From Actinokineospora iranica (GTDB lineage Bacteria > Actinomycetota > Actinomycetes > Mycobacteriales > Pseudonocardiaceae): a DNA stretch of 64,000 nucleotides. Shown here piece after piece: positions 1 to 7,576 of this stretch. Each line of letters opens with the position of its first letter. Within the stretch, counting starts at the first letter, position 1. The position numbers and the translations under genes are program-made. The notes beneath the pieces were generated by a model. The model saw only the letters and a list, made by a program, of their open reading frames with translations, ran no database searches and was not told the DNA's origin. The stretch is taken from contig NZ_FMZZ01000008.1 in assembly GCF_900101685.1 (NCBI RefSeq), positions 186,001 through 250,000 of the forward strand, in the 5' to 3' direction.

Positions 1-586
1 CGGGGGAGTAGACGTGCCCGCCCGCGTTCGCGCCCATGATCAGCGAGATCTGCGGCACGACGCCGGAGGCCCGCACGTTGCGGGTGAAGATCTCGCCGTA
101 GAGGCCGAGGGAGACCACGCCCTCCTGGATGCGCGCGCCGCCGCCCTCGTTGATGCCGACGATCGGGCGGCCGGTCTTGATGGCGAGGTCCATCACCTTG
201 ACGATCTTCTCGCCGTACACCTGGCCGAGTGAACCGCCGAAGACGGTCACGTCCTGGCTGAACACGCACACCGGGCGGCCGTCGACCGTGCCGTAGCCGG
301 TGACGACGCCGTCGCCGTAGGGGCGGTTCTTCTCCAGGCCGAAGTTGGTCGACCGGTGCCGGGCCAGCTCGTCGAGCTCGACGAACGACCCGGGGTCGAG
401 CAGCATGTCGATGCGCTCGCGGGCGGTCATCTTGCCCTTGGCGTGCTGTTTCTCCACGGCGCGGGCAGACCCCGCGTGCACGGCTTCCTCATTGCGGCGG
501 TACAGGTCCGCCAGCTTGCCCGCCGTCGTGTGGATGTCCGGCTCGTCCACGGGAGACTGCCCGATCGGCTCGGTCGCGCTGCTCAT
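1..586 (-). CDS. accD5: Acyl-CoA carboxylase carboxyltransferase (beta) subunit, C-terminus outside window
   Basis: Carboxyltransferase subunit of a biotin-dependent acyl-CoA carboxylase (propionyl/acetyl-CoA class); it moves the carboxyl group from carboxybiotin to acyl-CoA in the cytoplasm. About 195 N-terminal residues are visible, read from an ATG at 586. They include [42 protein letters not shown] and the acyl-CoA-binding run [13 protein letters not shown], all typical of the family (about 520-550 residues in full). The gene diverges from birA, whose product would biotinylate the partner alpha subunit; the same pairing is found at mycobacterial accD5/birA. The symbol is by synteny. The substrate (propionyl versus other acyl-CoA) cannot be told from this part. 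Confidence 0.5.
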   Translation of the reverse strand, partial: MSSATEPIGQSPVDEPDIHTTAGKLADLYRRNEEAVHAGSARAVEKQHAKGKMTARERIDMLLDPGSFVELDELARHRSTNFGLEKNRPYGDGVVTGYGTVDGRPVCVFSQDVTVFGGSLGQVYGEKIVKVMDLAIKTGRPIVGINEGGGARIQEGVVSLGLYGEIFTRNVRASGVVPQISLIMGANAGGHVYSP

Positions 587-667
587 GGCCCGGCAGCCTA
601 GCGACCCCGGGGGCCACACAGGTGCAATGCGTTGGACACATCACCCCTATTCACCACCGGTCTTGAC

Positions 668-683
668 CTCCAGCGCACTGGAG
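668..683. promoter_or_regulatory. Palindrome in the accD5-birA divergent promoter region
   Basis: Perfect inverted repeat CTCCAG-CGCA-CTGGAG, lying about 80 bases upstream of both start codons in the 180-base divergent gap. A TTGACC hexamer at 664-669 overlaps its left edge and could be a -35 box for birA, though no good -10 follows. A repressor or activator site is plausible. The regulator is unknown, and BirA itself has no DNA-binding domain. Confidence 0.5.
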
Positions 684-766
684 ACAGCAAGCTCGCACCG
701 CCGCCTCCGGCCCGGTTGTCCTGCTCCGACCGGCCGGGCCCGGGGGTCGGCTCTACCCTCTTACCC

Positions 767-1573
767 ATGGCAGCTCTCGACGTCGAGGCCCTGCGCGCGG
801 CTCTGGTCGGCTCTTACGCCGCGCTGGACGTGGTGCCCTCCACCGGCTCCACCAACGCCGATCTGGTGGCCGCCGCCGCGGCGGGCGCGGCCGACCGCAC
901 GGTCCTGATCGCCGAGGAGCAGACGGCCGGGCGGGGCAGACGCGCCCGCGACTGGGTGTCGCCGCCCGAGTCCGGTCTCTACCTGAGCGTGCTGCTGCGG
1001 CCCACTGGCGTGCCCACGGCCCGGTTCGGCTCGCTCGCGCTGGTCGCCGGGGTCGCGCTGGCCCGCACCGCGCGCCATGTCGGGGTGTTCGCCGCGCTCA
1101 AGTGGCCCAACGACCTGCTGGCAGGCGCGAACATGGCCAAGTGCGCGGGCGTGCTCGCCGAGGCCAGCGCGGGTCGCGAGCCTGCCGTGGTGGTGGGTAT
1201 CGGGCTCAACGTGGGGCCGCTGCCTACCGAGGTCCCGGTAGGACCGGGTGGACTACCGGCGACGTCGCTGTCGCAGGAAGACGGCACTGCCGACCGCACA
1301 GAGGTGGCCATCGCCCTGCTGCGCTCGTTCGCCGAGGCCGAGCAGTCCTGGCGCGGCGCCCAGGGCGACCTGGTCACCTCCGGGCTGCTCGCGCACTACC
1401 GCGGCAACTGCTCCACGCTCGGCCAACGCGTCCGGGTGGAGTTGCCGGACGGGTCCGACCTACAGGGGCTGGCCACCGACATCGACCACGACGGCCAGCT
1501 TGTCCTCGACGTGGAAGGCGTCGCGCGGACGGTGTCCGCGGGCGATGTCGTCCACCTGCGCGCGGCACGCTGA
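767..1573 (+). CDS. birA: Biotin--[acetyl-CoA-carboxylase] ligase
   Basis: Biotin protein ligase: forms biotinyl-AMP and transfers biotin to the lysine of carboxylase carrier domains. The ATG at 767 gives 268 residues; an in-frame start at 632 would add a low-quality extension reaching into the divergent promoter. The biotin/ATP loop GRGRRARDW is at residues 55-63 and KWPNDLL at 112-118, followed by GIGLNV and a small SH3-like C-terminal domain (about 220-268). There is no N-terminal helix-turn-helix, so this is a class I, non-regulatory ligase. It sits next to accD5, its likely pathway partner. Confidence 0.5.
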   Translation: MAALDVEALRAALVGSYAALDVVPSTGSTNADLVAAAAAGAADRTVLIAEEQTAGRGRRARDWVSPPESGLYLSVLLRPTGVPTARFGSLALVAGVALARTARHVGVFAALKWPNDLLAGANMAKCAGVLAEASAGREPAVVVGIGLNVGPLPTEVPVGPGGLPATSLSQEDGTADRTEVAIALLRSFAEAEQSWRGAQGDLVTSGLLAHYRGNCSTLGQRVRVELPDGSDLQGLATDIDHDGQLVLDVEGVARTVSAGDVVHLRAAR

Positions 1574-1667
1574 CCGACCCTCGGTCTACTTGGACAGTCC
1601 ACAGGACCGCGGGCGCGTTCCGCGAGTACGGTAACCCGCGTCATCAGTGATGATCGGGAGGACAACC

Positions 1668-2225
1668 GTGGCATACCCCGACGACTTGCTCAGCGACAGC
1701 GAGCGCGTCGTGCTGCACAAGCACCCGCACTGGAAGATGCTGCTGGTGCCTTACCTGGTCCTGATCATCACGATCGGCCTGGGCATCTGGCTCTCCATCC
1801 TCGCCCAAGACCTCGACTGGGCGATGGTGGCCTGGATCATCATCGGCGCGGTCGCGCTGGTGCTGATCGTCTGGCTGTTCTTCGTGCCGTTCGTGCGCTG
1901 GCGCACGACCCACTTCATCGTCACCACCGACCGGGTCATGGCCCGCGAGGGCGTGATCAAGCGCAACGGCATCGACATCCCGCTCTCCCGGATCAGCAGC
2001 GTGCGCTTCGAGCACGGCCTGATCGACCGGATCGTCGGCTGCGGCACCCTGATCATCGAGTCCAGCTCGCAGGACCCGCTGGAGTTCGACGACATCCCCA
2101 GCGTCGAGAAGGTCCACACGCTGCTCTACCGCGAGGTCAACGACAACCCGCACGACGACTTCCACCGCCAGGCCCCGCCGACCCAGCAGTACCCGCCGGG
2201 CGACCCGCACGGCGGACGGCGCTAG
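1668..2225 (+). CDS. PH domain-containing membrane protein (Rv3278c-like)
   Basis: Small membrane protein with a bacterial PH (DUF304/YdbS-type) domain. The GTG at 1668, with GGGAGG about 8 bases upstream, gives 185 residues; an ATG at 1647 is also in frame. Two adjacent hydrophobic helices (about residues 23-45 and 50-72) are followed by the PH core, including TTHFIVTTDRVMAREGVIKR and IPLSRISSVRFE. The tail is Pro/Gln-rich and probably disordered. The position next to birA matches Rv3278c in M. tuberculosis. Function is unknown beyond a membrane-associated beta-barrel fold. Confidence 0.5.
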   Translation: MAYPDDLLSDSERVVLHKHPHWKMLLVPYLVLIITIGLGIWLSILAQDLDWAMVAWIIIGAVALVLIVWLFFVPFVRWRTTHFIVTTDRVMAREGVIKRNGIDIPLSRISSVRFEHGLIDRIVGCGTLIIESSSQDPLEFDDIPSVEKVHTLLYREVNDNPHDDFHRQAPPTQQYPPGDPHGGRR

Positions 2226-2227
2226 CT

Positions 2228-3169
2228 GTGGGCGCGCGCGAGGCGGGTCTGCCCGCGGTCGTGCCCGCGGTGGGCCTGCCGTCCCGGGTGACGATCTGGG
2301 AGGTCGGCGCGCGCGACGGACTGCAGAACGAGCAGGCGGTGGTGCCGGTCGAGGTGAAGCTGGAGTTCCTCGACCGGCTCGCCGCCGCCGGGCTCGGCGT
2401 GCTGGAGGCGACCAGCTTCGTGCACCCCCGGTGGGTGCCCCAGCTCGCCGACGCGGAAGACCTGCTGGCGCGGCTGCGGCAAGCCGACGGCGTGCGCTAC
2501 CCGGTGCTGGTCCCCAACGAGCGCGGCCTCGACCGGGCGCTGGCCGCGGGCGTCCGGCACGTCGCGATCTTCGGCAGCGCCACCGAGACCTTCGCCAAGC
2601 GCAACCTCAACCGCACGTTGGACGAGCAGTACGCGATGTTCGAGCCGGTCGTCGCCCGCGCCAGGGCCGAGGGCCTCGACGTGCGCGCGTACGTGTCGAT
2701 GTGCTTCGGCGACCCGTGGGAGGGCCCCGTCGACCCGACGCGGGTCGCGGCCGTCGGCAAGCGGCTGATGGACCTGGGCTGCTCCCAGCTTTCCCTCGGC
2801 GACACCATCGGGGTCGCCACCCCGGGGCAGGTCGAGGCCGTGCTCGGGCAGGTCGCCGCGGCTGGTGTCGGGGTCGACGCGGTCGCCGTGCACTTCCACG
2901 ACACCTACGGCCAGGCGCTGTCCAACACGCTTGCCGCGCTCAGGTTGGGCGTCACCACTGTCGACTCGTCGGCAGGCGGACTGGGGGGCTGTCCGTACGC
3001 CGAGTCCGCGACCGGCAACCTCGCCACGGAGGACCTGGTGTGGATGCTCGACGGCCTCGGCGTCGAGACCGGCGTCGACCTGGACAAGCTCGCCGACACC
3101 AGCGCGTGGATGGCCGAGCGGCTGGGCAGGCCGAGCCCCTCGCGGGTCGTGCGCGCGCTGCGGGGATGA
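2228..3169 (+). CDS. mvaB: Hydroxymethylglutaryl-CoA lyase
   Basis: Predicted to cleave HMG-CoA to acetoacetate and acetyl-CoA, the last step of leucine degradation. GTG start 2 bases after the PH-protein stop, so probably co-transcribed; 313 residues. TIM-barrel HMGL-like domain: EVGARDGLQNE (substrate/metal-binding N-terminal strand), SATETFAKRNLN, the metal-binding HFHDTYG, and GGLGGCPYAESATGN, which carries the family's catalytic cysteine loop. Length fits bacterial HMG-CoA lyase (about 300). Nearness to an acyl-CoA carboxylase fits a role in branched-chain or acyl-CoA catabolism. Homologues that cleave other 3-hydroxy-3-methyl acyl-CoAs cannot be excluded. Confidence 0.5.
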   Translation: MGAREAGLPAVVPAVGLPSRVTIWEVGARDGLQNEQAVVPVEVKLEFLDRLAAAGLGVLEATSFVHPRWVPQLADAEDLLARLRQADGVRYPVLVPNERGLDRALAAGVRHVAIFGSATETFAKRNLNRTLDEQYAMFEPVVARARAEGLDVRAYVSMCFGDPWEGPVDPTRVAAVGKRLMDLGCSQLSLGDTIGVATPGQVEAVLGQVAAAGVGVDAVAVHFHDTYGQALSNTLAALRLGVTTVDSSAGGLGGCPYAESATGNLATEDLVWMLDGLGVETGVDLDKLADTSAWMAERLGRPSPSRVVRALRG

Positions 3170-3226
3170 CGTCTTGACTCTTTCCGCGGACGGCAGGCCT
3201 ACCGGCGCCCTCTTGGCGACCCGGCG

Positions 3227-3835
3227 ATGACGCCCGGTTCGCACCTTGTCGGCGGGCATCCCGTGCTGGTCTGGCGGGCGGCCCGGCCCTGGCTGGCGAT
3301 CTCGTCCGGACCGCTCGGCGGCGGCATCGGCGAGCGGTCCTGGGTGCTCAACGCGACCGTCCCGCACGACTACGACCGCGCCGACCCCGACGCCCACCTG
3401 GCCGAGATCGCCGCGCACCTGGGCCTCACCGGGCCGGGCGCCGGGCTGCTCACCGCCGTGGACGTGCGCGAGGTCGTGTGCCGAGAGGACACCGGGGTGC
3501 TGGCCGCCGTCACCACCGGCATCGGCGGCGCCCCCACCTGGGCCGCCAAAGCCGAGCCCGCGCTGGACTACGCGGTCGGCACGATCAACGCTGTCTGCGT
3601 GCTGCCGGTCCGACTATCCGAGGCCGCGTTAGTCAACGCTGTCGCGACTGTGGCAGAGGCCAAGGCGCAGGCGCTGTTCGAGCGCGGGGTGCCCGGAACG
3701 GGCACGTGCACCGACGCGACAGTGCTGCTGTGCCCGGCCGACGGGCCCGCTGAGCCCTACGGCGGTCCACGCTCCGCGGTGGGCGGCCCGCTGGCCCGCG
3801 CCGCGCACGCCGCGGTCTTCGCCGGGCTGGGCTGA
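3227..3835 (+). CDS. cbiZ: Adenosylcobinamide amidohydrolase, CbiZ family
   Basis: CbiZ hydrolyses adenosylcobinamide to adenosylcobyrate, so that salvaged corrinoids can be rebuilt with the cell's preferred lower ligand. The 202-residue ORF starts at ATG 3227 and covers the whole domain: GGPLGGGIGERSWVLNATVP-like start, LLTAVDVREV, VTTGIGGAPTWA, GTINAVCVLP, and the C-terminal TGTCTDATVLLCP typical of the family. No other cobamide gene is in the window, so the gene is isolated from its pathway. The assignment is by motif pattern. Confidence 0.5.
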   Translation: MTPGSHLVGGHPVLVWRAARPWLAISSGPLGGGIGERSWVLNATVPHDYDRADPDAHLAEIAAHLGLTGPGAGLLTAVDVREVVCREDTGVLAAVTTGIGGAPTWAAKAEPALDYAVGTINAVCVLPVRLSEAALVNAVATVAEAKAQALFERGVPGTGTCTDATVLLCPADGPAEPYGGPRSAVGGPLARAAHAAVFAGLG

Positions 3836-3923
3836 CTTTCCTCCCGGCCGGTGGAACCGGGGGTGGGATCCGGGCGTCCAACGCGCGACCGGGGACCGTG
3901 CCGGTGCCGACTACCCAGCGGAG

Positions 3924-4370
3924 GTGGCCGTGGTGGCTGACCACCGAGCCCAGGTCGAGGACCTCCTCGCCGACTACCGGCGCGGCCGCGAGCAACTCGC
4001 GGAGGTGCACCATGCCCTCGCCGCCATCAGCGAGTCGGCAACCAGCCCGTGCGGGCTGGTCACCGCCACGGTGTCCGCGCAGGGCGCGCTTACCGCGCTG
4101 GTCTTGCGGGAGAACGTTTACCGCGTCTACCGCCCGGCCGAATTGGCCGCCGTGATCGTCCGCACCACCGCCGCGGCCGACGCGCTCGCCGCCCGCGCCG
4201 CCGGGCACGCCGTCGCCCCGGTCCTGCCATCGGGCACCGACCCGGAGGCCCTGCTGCGCGGAACCGCCGACCTCACCGCGGCCGAACTCGTGCCACCGCG
4301 ACCGCAGGCCGACGAGGAGAGCTTCGAGAACATGACCTGGCTGGAGCCGGGCGCCCCCGGGAGGCCGTGA
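3924..4370 (+). CDS. YbaB/EbfC-family-like protein of a type VII/toxin locus
   Basis: First gene of the toxin operon, up to 148 residues. Three in-frame GTG codons (3924, 3930, 3933) compete as start; GCGGAGG at about 3918-3924 best serves the last two, giving a start MVADHRAQVEDLL. The N-terminal helix VEDLLADYRRGREQLAEVHHALAAI and the following CGLVTATVSAQGALTALVLREN hairpin match the nucleoid-associated YbaB/EbfC fold, seen in actinomycetes beside WXG100/ESX-type genes. The stop overlaps the next ATG by one base (TGATG), implying translational coupling. DNA binding is inferred from the family only; here it could equally be an export accessory factor. Confidence 0.5.
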   Translation: MAVVADHRAQVEDLLADYRRGREQLAEVHHALAAISESATSPCGLVTATVSAQGALTALVLRENVYRVYRPAELAAVIVRTTAAADALAARAAGHAVAPVLPSGTDPEALLRGTADLTAAELVPPRPQADEESFENMTWLEPGAPGRP

Positions 4371-4684
4371 TGACCGGGTACCGGGTGCGGGCACAGCGGC
4401 TCGCCGATCACGCGGGCCAGTTCGACGGCTTGGCCGAGCAGGTCGCCGCGGTCCACCGGGAACTCGCCGACCGGTTGGCGGCGGCGGGCCAGTGCTGGGG
4501 AGCCGACGAGATCGGCCTGAGTTTCGCCGCCACCCACACCGCCCCAGCCGACAGCACCCTCGGCGGCATCGAGGCCCTGCCCGGCAGGCTCGGCGACGTC
4601 GGCGGCCGATTCCGGTCCACCGCCGAGGCTTATCTGGCCAACGAACAGGGAAACTCCCAGATCATCGGCTCTGTGGACGCCTAG
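4370..4684 (+). CDS. WXG100/ESAT-6-like protein
   Basis: Small helical-hairpin protein of 104 residues, coupled to the preceding gene. MTGYRVRAQRLADHAGQFDGL forms helix 1. The turn CWGADEIGLSF replaces the classical W-x-G with WGADEIG, as in many actinomycete WXG relatives, and helix 2 ends in FRSTAEAYLANEQ. Such proteins are exported as dimers by type VII (ESX) systems, often as partner of a larger toxin. The toxin gene starts 10 bases downstream. No ESX core gene is in the window, so export would rely on a system encoded elsewhere. Confidence 0.5.
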   Translation: MTGYRVRAQRLADHAGQFDGLAEQVAAVHRELADRLAAAGQCWGADEIGLSFAATHTAPADSTLGGIEALPGRLGDVGGRFRSTAEAYLANEQGNSQIIGSVDA

Positions 4685-4694
4685 GGGGCCCGAG

Positions 4695-7301
4695 ATGGGA
4701 ATCGAACTGCCCGTCGAACTGGCAGAGGTGGCCGCCGCGGCAGGGGTCCACTGGCCGGAAGCCGACGAGGACAAGATGCGCGAGGCAGCGCAAGCCTGGC
4801 GCGACGCGGGAAGCCGGATGGCCGAACTCACCGGCACGGCCGACAGCACTGCCCGCACGGCGCTTACCGCCATCGAGGGAGACACCGCGGACGCAGCGAC
4901 CAGGCACTGGTCGGCGTTCGTGCAAGCCGACACCGGGCACCTCACCGCCACCGTCGCGGGCTGCGCGGAGGCGGCAGACCGGTTGGAGCGCGCCGCCGAC
5001 CAGATCGGCGCGGCCAAGGTCGAGATCGTCCGCAACCTGGTCGCCCTCGCCAAGAACACCGACGCGGCCAACAGCGCCGCGGCGGCGGGCCACCCGAGCG
5101 CGCTGCTCGGCTTGGACGCCGCGGTGTGCGGCACGGCGGTGAACATCGCGCACATCAAGGACACCCTGGTCAGCGCGGTCCAGCCGAACGGCGGCGATGT
5201 GTCGCTGGTGCGGGACGTCGTCAACGCCAATCCGGGCGCGCACGGCCCATCGGCGGGCGGGGGAGCGGCCGGGCCCGCGGGCAGTGGCCTGCTCGGGAAC
5301 CTGGTGGGCGGCGTCGCCGAGACGGTGAGCGGCGTGGTCCACGGGGTCGCGGACACGGCGCAGGGGGTGGCCACGCCCGCGGGCCCGTCGGGCAAGGAGC
5401 CGGGCGGGCTGTCGGGCGCCGTCACGGGAATCGTCGGCGCCGCGACGGGCGCGGTCCACGGAGTGGCGGACACGGCCTCCGGCGCGGTTCAGGGAGCCAC
5501 CGGCGGCGTGCTGGACACCGCTGCCGGGGTGGTTCGCGGTGTCGCGGACACCGCGGGAGGGGCGCTGCACGGCGTCGCGGGCACGGCGGACGGGGTGGCG
5601 GCCGGTGTCGGCGGGGTGGCCCACGGTGTCGCGGACACCGCTTCCGGGGCCCTGCACGGCGTTGCCGACACGGCGAGCGGGGTGGTCGACGGCGAGGTCG
5701 TGAGCGACGCGGCCCACCGCGTCGGGGACACCGCGCTGCACGGGCGCACGGACTCGGCCGAGGGCGTGATTCACGGCCTCGCGGACCCGGGCGGGCAGGC
5801 GCACGGTCCGGCGGTGGGACTGCCTGGCTCACTCGACGGCGGGCTTACCGGCGAGGCGTTGGCCAACGCCCCCACACCGCCGACCGGCATCCCCCTCGAC
5901 ACCGTCCAGGCGGCTTCGGCGGCCGTCTTGGACGCTCCCGCCCAGGCCCCGGTCTCCGCCCAGCCCGCGGCCCCGGTTACCGGCTCACCTCTTACCGGTC
6001 CTCCGCAGGCAGGTTCGCCGCTTACCGGCGCTCCGGTAAGCGGCGGTTCTCCACTCGGTGGTGGGGGTGGTTCCCCGGTCGGTGGAGGTCCCGTCGCCGC
6101 GTTCGGGCCTCGCGCTGCCCAAGGAGGCGGCGCGATTCCCGGTCAGCCCGGGGCGGTTCAGGCTCAGCCCGGCGGCACGGTCCCGCCCGGGGGCAAGAGC
6201 GCTCCCGCGGGCCAACCCGCTCAGGCCGCGCCGACCGGCTTCCCCGCCCCCGGCAGGCACACCGGGGCGGACCCGCTCTCGTCCACTCCGTTCGCGGACC
6301 CCGACGACACGGTGGACGCGGAAGCGCCCACCCCACCCGGCGGGGCGCCCGCGGTGGGCTTCGTCGGCGTCCCGGGCCAGTTCCTCCCCCCGGGATCGGG
6401 CGGGCCTGATGCTCCGCGAGCCGGTGGTCCTGGCGGGAGTGTTCCGGGAAGTCCTGGCTCAGGTGGTCCAGCAGCCAACCCCGGTGCGGGGAGTTCGACT
6501 GACCCTGGCTCGGTAAGAGCCCGCGACGGCGGTTTCGAGTCGAGCGGCAGGCAGGTGGCGGACGTGGGCCGGCCCAGTGCCCCGCCCCCGACCGCCATCG
6601 CGCCCGAGCCACCCAGTCCCCGACAGCGCGGTGAGCGCGACGACGCGGTGATCCTGTTCCTCGTCCACCAGTTCCCCATCGGGCACCTTCCGGTGGCCTC
6701 GCACCAGCCCGCGCGGCAGGTGCCACCGCCACCAGTGGAATGGGACTACGCGGCGGGGCTGCGGTTCGAGCCCGGCGACCACCCGCGGTCCGACCTGATC
6801 GACCGCGCCACCGTCGTCGGCCGGGTCGACCCGGCGCCCGCGCGGGAGGCGCCGGAGCTGGCCGAGGGCTACGACCCGCTCGCCGGGCAGCACGAGCGGG
6901 ACTGGGACCGCCGGTTCCTCGTGCGCCCCTACGACCCGGACGACGACTCACCCAGCGAGTACGCGTGGCCGCCCGGCGAGCTGTACCCGGAGGGCGGCAC
7001 CGCGCCCGGGGAGCCGGAAGTGCTGACCGAGGACACCGTCATCGACCGCTTCGGCACCCCTGAGGGCCGGGTGTTCTCCGCGGACGGCACCGCTTTCGCC
7101 CGCCGTTCGCTCCCGCCCGCCCACCTGGCCGCGGGCCATCACCGCTATCGGGTGCTGCGGCCGCTGCCGGTGTGGCGGGCGGTGTCCGCGCCGTGGTTCG
7201 GGCAGCCGGGCGGCGGCGAGCGCTACCGCGCCACCCAGTCCGCCGCGGACCTGGTGGCCTTGGGCTATCTCACCGACATCACCCAGGAGGCCGACCAGTG
7301 A
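4695..7301 (+). CDS. Polymorphic toxin: WXG/PPE-like N-terminus, 11-residue repeats, TNT domain
   Basis: Predicted secreted NAD(+) glycohydrolase toxin, 868 residues from ATG 4695. Domain order: an all-helical type VII targeting domain (about 1-175); a Gly/Ala/Val stretch with an 11-residue period (about 212-335, for example GVADTASGALHGVADTASG); a long Pro/Gly-rich linker (about 390-660); a pre-toxin segment; and a TNT domain (about 750-868) with YAWPPGELYPEGG, IDRFG (R785), RRSLPP, GHHRYRV (H815/H816), APWFGQPGGGERY and LVALGYL. TNT is the NAD glycohydrolase domain of M. tuberculosis CpnT. Oddity: the GGGxQY motif that carries a catalytic glutamine in many TNT domains reads GGGERY here (R843). 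The stop overlaps the start of a probable immunity gene (GTGA). Confidence 0.5.
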   Translation: MGIELPVELAEVAAAAGVHWPEADEDKMREAAQAWRDAGSRMAELTGTADSTARTALTAIEGDTADAATRHWSAFVQADTGHLTATVAGCAEAADRLERAADQIGAAKVEIVRNLVALAKNTDAANSAAAAGHPSALLGLDAAVCGTAVNIAHIKDTLVSAVQPNGGDVSLVRDVVNANPGAHGPSAGGGAAGPAGSGLLGNLVGGVAETVSGVVHGVADTAQGVATPAGPSGKEPGGLSGAVTGIVGAATGAVHGVADTASGAVQGATGGVLDTAAGVVRGVADTAGGALHGVAGTADGVAAGVGGVAHGVADTASGALHGVADTASGVVDGEVVSDAAHRVGDTALHGRTDSAEGVIHGLADPGGQAHGPAVGLPGSLDGGLTGEALANAPTPPTGIPLDTVQAASAAVLDAPAQAPVSAQPAAPVTGSPLTGPPQAGSPLTGAPVSGGSPLGGGGGSPVGGGPVAAFGPRAAQGGGAIPGQPGAVQAQPGGTVPPGGKSAPAGQPAQAAPTGFPAPGRHTGADPLSSTPFADPDDTVDAEAPTPPGGAPAVGFVGVPGQFLPPGSGGPDAPRAGGPGGSVPGSPGSGGPAANPGAGSSTDPGSVRARDGGFESSGRQVADVGRPSAPPPTAIAPEPPSPRQRGERDDAVILFLVHQFPIGHLPVASHQPARQVPPPPVEWDYAAGLRFEPGDHPRSDLIDRATVVGRVDPAPAREAPELAEGYDPLAGQHERDWDRRFLVRPYDPDDDSPSEYAWPPGELYPEGGTAPGEPEVLTEDTVIDRFGTPEGRVFSADGTAFARRSLPPAHLAAGHHRYRVLRPLPVWRAVSAPWFGQPGGGERYRATQSAADLVALGYLTDITQEADQ
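5330..5700 (+). repeat. Run of 33-base repeats encoding 11-residue units
   Basis: The toxin gene here encodes about ten degenerate copies of an 11-residue unit, consensus HGVADTASGAL. The clearest consecutive copies end near 5690, and some units are shortened (for example AGVGGVA). Base-level copies diverge, so selection seems to act on the protein pattern. Small hydrophobic residues recur in a hendecad register, which can form an amphipathic or straight coiled helix. Confidence 0.5.
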
Positions 7302-7576
7302 ACGCCGGGACGATCGTGGAGCTGCTGGCGCAGGTGGGCATCCCGTCCGAGGTGGTGTCGGTCGGCGTGGAGGCGGACAACACCTGGTGCCTGCTGCACG
7401 ACACGGACGGGGAGTCGCCCGGCTGGGAGGTGTTCTGGCGCGAGCAGGGCAACCGCTACGACTGGGCGCGGTTCACCAACGAGCAGGTCGCCTGCCATTA
7501 CCTGTTCGGCAGGCTTACCTGGTCGCAGGTTATGCGCGGGGCCGTGGGCGTCCTCCCGGCGGCTCAGTCGAGCTGA
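7298..7576 (+). CDS. Small protein coupled to the TNT toxin, probable immunity protein
   Basis: 92-residue ORF whose GTG start overlaps the toxin stop (GTGA), so translation is almost certainly coupled. Sequence features: MNAGTIVELLAQVGIPSEVV, then a Trp-rich acidic centre (NTWCLLHDTDGESPGWEVFW), REQGNRYDWARF and CHYLFGRLTWSQVMRG. No signal peptide or membrane segment, so cytoplasmic. Position and size suggest a cognate antitoxin that blocks the TNT active site, as IFT does for CpnT, but this ORF is about half the size of IFT and I see no similarity to it. Its last 13 bases overlap the convergent hisN gene. Confidence 0.5.
   Translation: MNAGTIVELLAQVGIPSEVVSVGVEADNTWCLLHDTDGESPGWEVFWREQGNRYDWARFTNEQVACHYLFGRLTWSQVMRGAVGVLPAAQSS

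Noticed and set aside
2222-3418. 398-codon minus-strand frame opposite HMG-CoA lyase
   Set aside because: Shadow frame; HMG-CoA lyase motifs on the plus strand are unambiguous.
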